Below are positions 60,432 to 64,000 of a DNA stretch of 64,000 nucleotides, piece after piece. The position numbers and the translations under genes are program-made. How positions within the stretch are numbered: position 1 is the stretch's first letter; each line of letters starts with the position of its first letter. Under the pieces are notes generated by a model, which was given only the letters and a program-made list of their open reading frames with translations, did no database searches and was not told where the DNA came from. Location of the stretch: assembly GCF_902712855.1 (NCBI RefSeq), contig NZ_LR743508.1, positions 806,001 to 870,000 on the forward strand, read 5' to 3'. This DNA is from Variovorax paradoxus (GTDB taxonomy: Bacteria > Pseudomonadota > Gammaproteobacteria > Burkholderiales > Burkholderiaceae_C).

Positions 60432-62156
60432 ATGAACTTCCTGTCCAACCTCCGCATCGGCACCCGCCTGATGCTGGCCTTCGCCGTCGTGCTGGGCCTG
60501 ACCGTGATCTCGACCGCCATCGCCCTGGCATCCTCGCGCAGCAATGCCGAGGCCACCCGGCTGATGATGCAGAGCCCGCTCGCGAAAGAGCGGCTCATCT
60601 CCGACTGGTATGTGCTGACCTACGCGGCCATCGCGCGCACGTCGATGATCGCGCGCACCACCGACGAGACGCTCCCCGTGACCTTCGCCGACGTCATCTC
60701 CGACAGCGTGAAGAAGGGCAGCGAGACCATGGCGAAGGTGGAGCCGCTGCTGTTCACCGACGAGGAAAAGTCGACCTACAAGTCGATCGTCGAGCTGCGC
60801 GCCAAGTACCAGGCGGCGAAGGACGAGGTGGGCAAGGCCAAGGCCAGCGGCAACGCGGTGGCCACCGCGCGCGCCTTCAAGGAATCGTTCCAGCCGGCCG
60901 CCAAGGCCTACGAGACCCGTGTTCTCGACCTGCTGTCGATCGAGCGCCGCGACATCGATCGCATGAGCCAGGAGATCGACGCGGCGAATGCACGCAGCTT
61001 CAACCTGCAACTGCTGCTGACGATCCTCACTGTGGTGAGCGGCGGCATCTTCGCCTTCTTCATCGCGCGCAGCATCGTGCGCCCGCTGGCGCAGGCCGTG
61101 GAAGTGGCCGAGACGGTGGCCTCCGGCGACCTGAGCACGGACATTCGCGTGGAAAGCCGCGACGAGGCGGGCCAGCTGATGCAGGCGCTGCGCGAGATGA
61201 ACGCGAGCCTGGCGAAGGTGGTGGGCGAAGTGCGCACCGGCACCGAGACGATCGCCACCGCTTCGGGGCAGATCGCCTCGGGCAACCAGGATCTCTCTTC
61301 GCGCACCGAGCAGCAGGCCAGCTCGCTGGAAGAAACCGCCGCTTCGATGGAAGAGCTGACTTCGACCGTGAAGCAGAACGCAGACAACGCACGCCAGGCG
61401 AACCAGCTGGCGGTGTCGGCATCGGAAGTGGCCGTCAAGGGCGGCACGGTGGTGAGCCAGGTGGTGGACACGATGGGCTCGATCAACGCGTCGTCCAAGA
61501 AGATCGTGGATATCATCGGCGTGATCGACGGCATTGCGTTCCAGACCAACATCCTGGCGCTGAACGCGGCTGTGGAAGCGGCGCGTGCCGGTGAACAGGG
61601 CCGCGGCTTCGCCGTGGTGGCCTCGGAAGTCCGAAGCCTCGCGCAACGTTCGGCGGCCGCCGCCAAGGAAATCAAGACGCTGATCGGCGACTCGGTCGAG
61701 AAGGTCGAAGAGGGCAGCAAGCAGGTGGAAGAAGCGGGCCGCACGATGGAGGAGATCGTGGGCAGCGTGAAGCGCGTGACGGACATCATGGGCGAGATCA
61801 CGGCAGCGAGCCAGGAGCAGACGTCGGGGATCGAGCAGATCAACCAGGCGATCACGCAGATGGACCAGGTGACGCAGCAGAACGCGGCACTGGTGGAAGA
61901 GGCCTCGGCCGCTGCCCAGTCGCTGCAGGAGCAGGCTGGCACGCTGGTGCAGGCCGTGAGCATCTTCAAGCTGGGCTCCGCACACCAGGCGCCCGCGCGC
62001 CTGCAGGTGGCGGTGCATCCCGCGCATCCTGCGCAGCTGCCGTCGAAGGCGCGGGCCAGGGCGCTGCCCTCCTCGCGCACCAAGCCGTTGCAGCCCGCCG
62101 CGCCCCAGCCTCAGCTGGCCGCATCGGGCGGCAGCGACGACTGGACCGAATTCTGA
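60432..62156 (+). CDS. methyl-accepting chemotaxis protein (4HB/Tar type)
   Basis: The 574-residue receptor has a first transmembrane helix at ~10-30, a periplasmic four-helix bundle (~35-190), a second helix at ~190-212 (LQLLLTILTVVSGGIFAFFI), a HAMP domain (~213-265), and a long signalling domain with the hairpin tip IIGVIDGIAFQTNILALNAA and EAARAGEQGRGFAVVASEVR. It ends with DDWTEF, a CheR/CheB docking-like tail. Its signalling segment is nearly identical in DNA to the next gene. The ligand is unknown. Confidence 0.93.
   Translation: MNFLSNLRIGTRLMLAFAVVLGLTVISTAIALASSRSNAEATRLMMQSPLAKERLISDWYVLTYAAIARTSMIARTTDETLPVTFADVISDSVKKGSETMAKVEPLLFTDEEKSTYKSIVELRAKYQAAKDEVGKAKASGNAVATARAFKESFQPAAKAYETRVLDLLSIERRDIDRMSQEIDAANARSFNLQLLLTILTVVSGGIFAFFIARSIVRPLAQAVEVAETVASGDLSTDIRVESRDEAGQLMQALREMNASLAKVVGEVRTGTETIATASGQIASGNQDLSSRTEQQASSLEETAASMEELTSTVKQNADNARQANQLAVSASEVAVKGGTVVSQVVDTMGSINASSKKIVDIIGVIDGIAFQTNILALNAAVEAARAGEQGRGFAVVASEVRSLAQRSAAAAKEIKTLIGDSVEKVEEGSKQVEEAGRTMEEIVGSVKRVTDIMGEITAASQEQTSGIEQINQAITQMDQVTQQNAALVEEASAAAQSLQEQAGTLVQAVSIFKLGSAHQAPARLQVAVHPAHPAQLPSKARARALPSSRTKPLQPAAPQPQLAASGGSDDWTEF
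61353..61936 (+). repeat. 584-bp near-identical signalling block, copy 1
   Basis: This part of the first receptor gene matches 63144-63727 of the second receptor gene with no gaps and only five mismatches that I can count by eye, all synonymous. It covers the signalling tip of both proteins, while the sequence on either side (HAMP, C-termini) is much less alike. This is the pattern left by gene conversion. Confidence 0.9.
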
Positions 62157-62222
62157 GTCTTCCCGCGGAAAAAAACACACCAACTGGCTACCCGGGGTCC
62201 GCGGCCCCACGAAGGAAAAATC

Positions 62223-63791
62223 ATCAAAGCGTTCTACAACCTCAAAATCGCGACCAAGCTTCTTGTGTCGTTCATCGCAGTGCTCGTGTTGACGGTCTGC
62301 GTCGGTGCCGTGTCGGTGCTGCAACTCGGCAAGGTCCACGACATGTCGTCGGACCTGGCAACCAACTGGATGCCGGCCACGCGCTCCCTGCTGGAAATGA
62401 AGAACCTGGTGGCGCGCTACCGTTCGCAGGAGCTGCAGCACATCCTGTCGGCCTCGTACGAGGAGATGGGCACCTACGAAAAGTCGATGGAACAGACCTG
62501 GGCCCAGCTGCAGAAGAACAAGGCCGAATACGCCACGCTCATCTCCGAACCCCAGGAACGCGAGATCTTCCCCGAGTTCGAGAAGCTGCTGACGCAGTAC
62601 GGCGTCGAGCACAACAAGATCATCGCGATCTCGCACACGCAGGACGCCGAGCAGGCGACCACGCTGAGCCGCGGCAAGTCGCTGCAGCTCAGCCGCGACA
62701 TGAACACCGCGCTCGACAAGCTCACCGAAGTGAACGTGACCGGCGCGGTGCGCGCCGGTGCCACGGCCGACGCGGTGTATTCGCAGGCACGCCTGTGGGT
62801 CGTGGGCCTGCTGGTCGGCGCGGTCGCGCTCGGCCTGGTGCTGGCACTGTGGATCGCACGCCTGGTCGCACGCCCGCTGGAAGAGGCCGTGAAGGTGGCG
62901 CAGTCGGTCGCGGCAGGCGACCTGACCAGCCGCATCGAGTCGGACACGACCGACGAGACCGGGCTGCTGCTCGAGGCTCTGAAGGGCATGAACGACAGCC
63001 TCGTGAAGATCGTGGGCGAAGTTCGCACGGGCACGGACACCATCGCCACCGCGTCCAGCCAGATCGCCTCGGGCAACCAGGACCTGTCTTCGCGCACCGA
63101 AGAGCAGGCCAGCTCGCTGGAAGAGACGGCTGCCTCGATGGAGGAGCTGACTTCGACCGTGAAGCAGAACGCGGACAACGCACGCCAGGCGAACCAGCTG
63201 GCGGTGTCGGCATCGGAAGTGGCCGTCAAGGGCGGCACGGTGGTGAGCCAGGTGGTGGACACGATGGGCTCGATCAACGCGTCGTCCAAGAAGATCGTGG
63301 ACATCATCGGCGTGATCGACGGCATTGCGTTCCAGACCAACATCCTGGCGCTGAACGCGGCTGTGGAAGCGGCGCGTGCCGGTGAACAGGGCCGCGGCTT
63401 CGCCGTGGTGGCCTCGGAAGTCCGAAGCCTCGCGCAACGTTCGGCGGCCGCCGCCAAGGAGATCAAGACGCTGATCGGCGACTCGGTCGAGAAGGTCGAA
63501 GAGGGCAGCAAGCAGGTGGAAGAAGCGGGCCGCACGATGGAGGAGATCGTGGGCAGCGTGAAGCGCGTGACGGACATCATGGGCGAGATCACGGCAGCGA
63601 GCCAGGAGCAGACGTCGGGGATCGAGCAGATCAACCAGGCGATCACGCAGATGGACCAGGTGACGCAGCAGAACGCGGCGCTGGTGGAAGAAGCCTCGGC
63701 CGCTGCCCAGTCGCTGCAGGAGCAGGCCGGCAGCCTGTCCGAAGTCGTCGGCGTGTTCCGCCTCGGCGACCCCCAGCTTGCCCTGAACTGA
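62223..63791 (+). CDS. methyl-accepting chemotaxis protein with apparent ATC start
   Basis: The receptor has the normal plan: N-terminal helix, periplasmic domain (~30-190), second helix (LWVVGLLVGAVALGLVLALW), HAMP and signalling domain. The expected N-terminus of such receptors, M-K-A-F-Y-N-L-K-I-A-T-K-L, is present except that the first codon reads ATC (62223) after a good GAAGGA ribosome site. The first conventional start in frame is a GTG at 62265, which would remove the cytoplasmic anchor before the first helix and has no ribosome site. This may be a rare ATC start, a start-codon mutation or a base error. Confidence 0.85.
   Translation: MKAFYNLKIATKLLVSFIAVLVLTVCVGAVSVLQLGKVHDMSSDLATNWMPATRSLLEMKNLVARYRSQELQHILSASYEEMGTYEKSMEQTWAQLQKNKAEYATLISEPQEREIFPEFEKLLTQYGVEHNKIIAISHTQDAEQATTLSRGKSLQLSRDMNTALDKLTEVNVTGAVRAGATADAVYSQARLWVVGLLVGAVALGLVLALWIARLVARPLEEAVKVAQSVAAGDLTSRIESDTTDETGLLLEALKGMNDSLVKIVGEVRTGTDTIATASSQIASGNQDLSSRTEEQASSLEETAASMEELTSTVKQNADNARQANQLAVSASEVAVKGGTVVSQVVDTMGSINASSKKIVDIIGVIDGIAFQTNILALNAAVEAARAGEQGRGFAVVASEVRSLAQRSAAAAKEIKTLIGDSVEKVEEGSKQVEEAGRTMEEIVGSVKRVTDIMGEITAASQEQTSGIEQINQAITQMDQVTQQNAALVEEASAAAQSLQEQAGSLSEVVGVFRLGDPQLALN
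63144..63727 (+). repeat. 584-bp near-identical signalling block, copy 2
   Basis: Second copy of the block at 61353-61936, in direct orientation 1791 bp downstream. Recombination between the copies would delete one receptor gene and leave a chimera. Confidence 0.9.
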
Positions 63792-63810
63792 AAGAGAAAC
63801 AACCCAGACC

Positions 63811-64000
63811 ATGCGCGTCAACCTGCCCATCACCGGCGTCGAATACGAACTCTCGCCCGCCGCCGCCCTCGTGTCCCGCACGGACCTCAAGGGCCGCATC
63901 ACCTACGTCAACCCGGCTTTCGTGGAAGCCAGCGGCTTCGACGCCGCCGAGCTCATGGGCAAGGCGCACAACATCGTGCGTCACCCGGACGTGCCGGCCG
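63811..64000 (+). CDS. PAS-containing (Aer-like) chemotaxis receptor, 3' partial
   Basis: The frame runs to the window end (63 residues visible). The visible N-terminus is a PAS domain of the Aer type: TDLKGRITYVNPAFVEASGF, then the HNIVRHPDVP segment that is diagnostic of Aer FAD-binding PAS domains. The rest, presumably membrane anchor and signalling domain, lies outside. It follows the second receptor by 19 bp, so it belongs to the cheW-mcp operon and probably mediates energy taxis. Confidence 0.85.
   Translation, partial: MRVNLPITGVEYELSPAAALVSRTDLKGRITYVNPAFVEASGFDAAELMGKAHNIVRHPDVPA

Noticed and set aside
60348..63902. 1184-codon minus-strand frame antisense to the chemotaxis genes
   Set aside because: It mirrors the repeated receptor block and is rich in His/Arg/Leu as expected of an antisense shadow; the plus strand encodes textbook receptors.

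Overview
The window is high-GC, gene-dense chromosomal DNA from a betaproteobacterium of the order Burkholderiales, most likely Comamonadaceae and probably Variovorax or a close relative. The evidence is two orphan Bug/TctC-type binding proteins, abundant LysR/AraC/IclR regulators with divergent catabolic genes, a GlxA-type regulator, and a StyA1/StyA2B monooxygenase pair of the kind described from Variovorax paradoxus EPS. I see no rRNA, tRNA, CRISPR, transposase or phage gene.

The left half (1-33974) is mostly catabolic and regulatory. An IclR regulator (5' end cut by the window) is followed by an AraC-controlled cluster at 1416-8532: short-chain dehydrogenase, two styrene-monooxygenase-like flavoproteins (the second fused to its flavin reductase) and a dienelactone hydrolase/SnoaL fusion. 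This gene set looks like the known indole-to-anthranilate (iif/ind) pathways. Next come DNA polymerase II, a GlxA-type regulator divergent from a small protein with a duplicated operator, a repeat-containing lipoprotein, OPT and MFS transporters and several small hypotheticals. A LysR-controlled nitroreductase/hydroxylaminobenzoate-lyase/Bug operon follows (22603-26042), then a LysR-aldehyde dehydrogenase pair. A PrpR-like sigma54 activator is divergent from a Bug protein and an isocitrate-lyase-superfamily enzyme, with a consensus sigma54 promoter between them. An orphan LivK-type binding protein closes this part.

The stretch 34207-44868 is a carbohydrate island. A GH3 beta-glucosidase and a GH13 alpha-glucosidase flank an overlapping four-gene operon: glycoamylase-domain (GH144-like) hydrolase, GH15-like glucoamylase, an ABC_membrane_2 transporter with an altered Walker A motif, and a secreted CocE/S15-like protein that lacks the usual catalytic His context. 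Stop and start codons overlap at all three junctions, so these four proteins probably form one functional unit. I do not recognise the combination. A secreted epoxide hydrolase and a LysR-controlled Tat-exported alpha/beta hydrolase plus SDR follow.

The right end (49704-64000) is motility. An atypical winged-helix regulator with a pseudo-receiver, flgN, an apparently frameshifted flgM and flgA lie on the minus strand. The rod/hook operon flgBCDEFGHIJ runs on the plus strand. It is followed not by flgK/flgL but by cheW, two methyl-accepting chemotaxis genes that share a nearly identical 584-bp signalling block, and the start of a PAS-containing (Aer-like) receptor cut by the window end. The second receptor gene appears to start at ATC instead of ATG.
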